Positions 14,141-14,187 of a DNA stretch of 14,187 nucleotides are shown piece by piece (position 1 is the first letter of the stretch; the number at the start of each line of letters is the position of its first letter). The notes below the pieces were generated by a model. It saw nothing but the letters and a program-made list of their open reading frames with translations, was not told the DNA's origin and did not search any database. The position numbers and the translations under genes were made by a program. The DNA is from JBPEXY01 sp052031065 (GTDB taxonomy: Bacteria > Pseudomonadota > Gammaproteobacteria > Immundisolibacterales > Immundisolibacteraceae): contig JBPEXY010000146.1 of the NCBI GenBank assembly GCA_052031065.1, forward strand, positions 1-14,187, read 5' to 3'.

Positions 14141-14155
14141 GCATTGCTTTGGTGT
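14141..14155 (-). promoter_or_regulatory. NtrC-type enhancer site 2 (degenerate)
   Basis: GCATT-GCTTT-GGTGT keeps 7 of 10 palindrome positions. Its centre is 33 bp, about three helical turns, from site 1, near -131. The spacing resembles the paired sites of enterobacterial glnA and supports cooperative binding. Confidence 0.5.
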
Positions 14156-14187
14156 ATCAATGGTGGTGTCAATGGGGGCTCTGACCC

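Larger units (their letters stand above)
13802..14187. other. Leader and control region of the GSII gene up to the window end
   Basis: I accept no gene here. The stretch contains the GSII leader with its hairpins (13938-13997), the sigma-54 promoter (14028-14043), an AT-rich segment (about 14044-14070) that could help bending, and two NtrC-type sites (14108-14155). A CTGACCC motif (14181-14187) at the very end resembles the repeat near the RAYT gene and is cut by the window edge. Confidence 0.6.

Noticed and set aside
14077..14184. 35-codon plus-strand frame at the window end
   Set aside because: It lies over the NtrC-type sites, has only a vague purine stretch before its GTG and no recognisable family.
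1..14187. CRISPR array, tRNA, rRNA or toxin-antitoxin pair
   Set aside because: No regularly spaced repeats, cloverleaf-like sequence, rRNA segment or paired small genes were seen.

Overview
This window looks like chromosomal DNA of a gammaproteobacterium. The evidence is the zwf-pgl-edd-eda Entner-Doudoroff cluster order (familiar from Shewanella-like lineages), moderately high GC, an HAE1-type RND pump, a REP-associated tyrosine transposase, and an RpoN/NtrC-type control region. I cannot name the genus. A marine or soil heterotroph fits best.

Layout, left to right. (1) 1-631: the 3' part of an IS110-family transposase, cut by the window edge. (2) 632-993: a gene-free stretch. (3) 994-5234: a two-gene RND efflux operon (lipoprotein adaptor plus inner-membrane pump) with a 4-bp ATGA overlap and no outer-membrane channel gene. 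(4) 5410-6349: a minus-strand REP-associated tyrosine transposase (RAYT), flanked by imperfect inverted repeats and preceded by a 2 x 17-bp tandem repeat. (5) 6350-6875: a gene-free stretch that includes one sigma-54-like sequence. (6) 6876-11509: zwf, pgl, edd and eda, tightly packed. Together they convert glucose-6-phosphate to pyruvate plus glyceraldehyde-3-phosphate. (7) 11751-12728: a small soluble Hanks-type Ser/Thr protein kinase with a degenerate glycine loop and a DWG motif. (8) 12735-12767: a strong bidirectional terminator. (9) 12791-13801, minus strand: a type II (eukaryote-like, GlnII) glutamine synthetase. (10) 13802-14187: its leader and control region.

The most informative signal is upstream of the glutamine synthetase. 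A 14/16 match to the sigma-54 consensus lies at 14028-14043. A perfect GCACC-N5-GGTGC NtrC-type palindrome is centred near -98, and a weaker copy lies 33 bp further upstream, near -131. This closely resembles the classical enterobacterial glnA enhancer layout, here placed in front of a GSII gene. The leader between promoter and start codon (about 216 nt) contains several mutually exclusive hairpins.

I see no CRISPR array, tRNA or rRNA, and no obvious defence or other novel multigene system. The accessory content is the IS110 fragment, the RAYT element and scattered TGGGGTCAG-type motifs.
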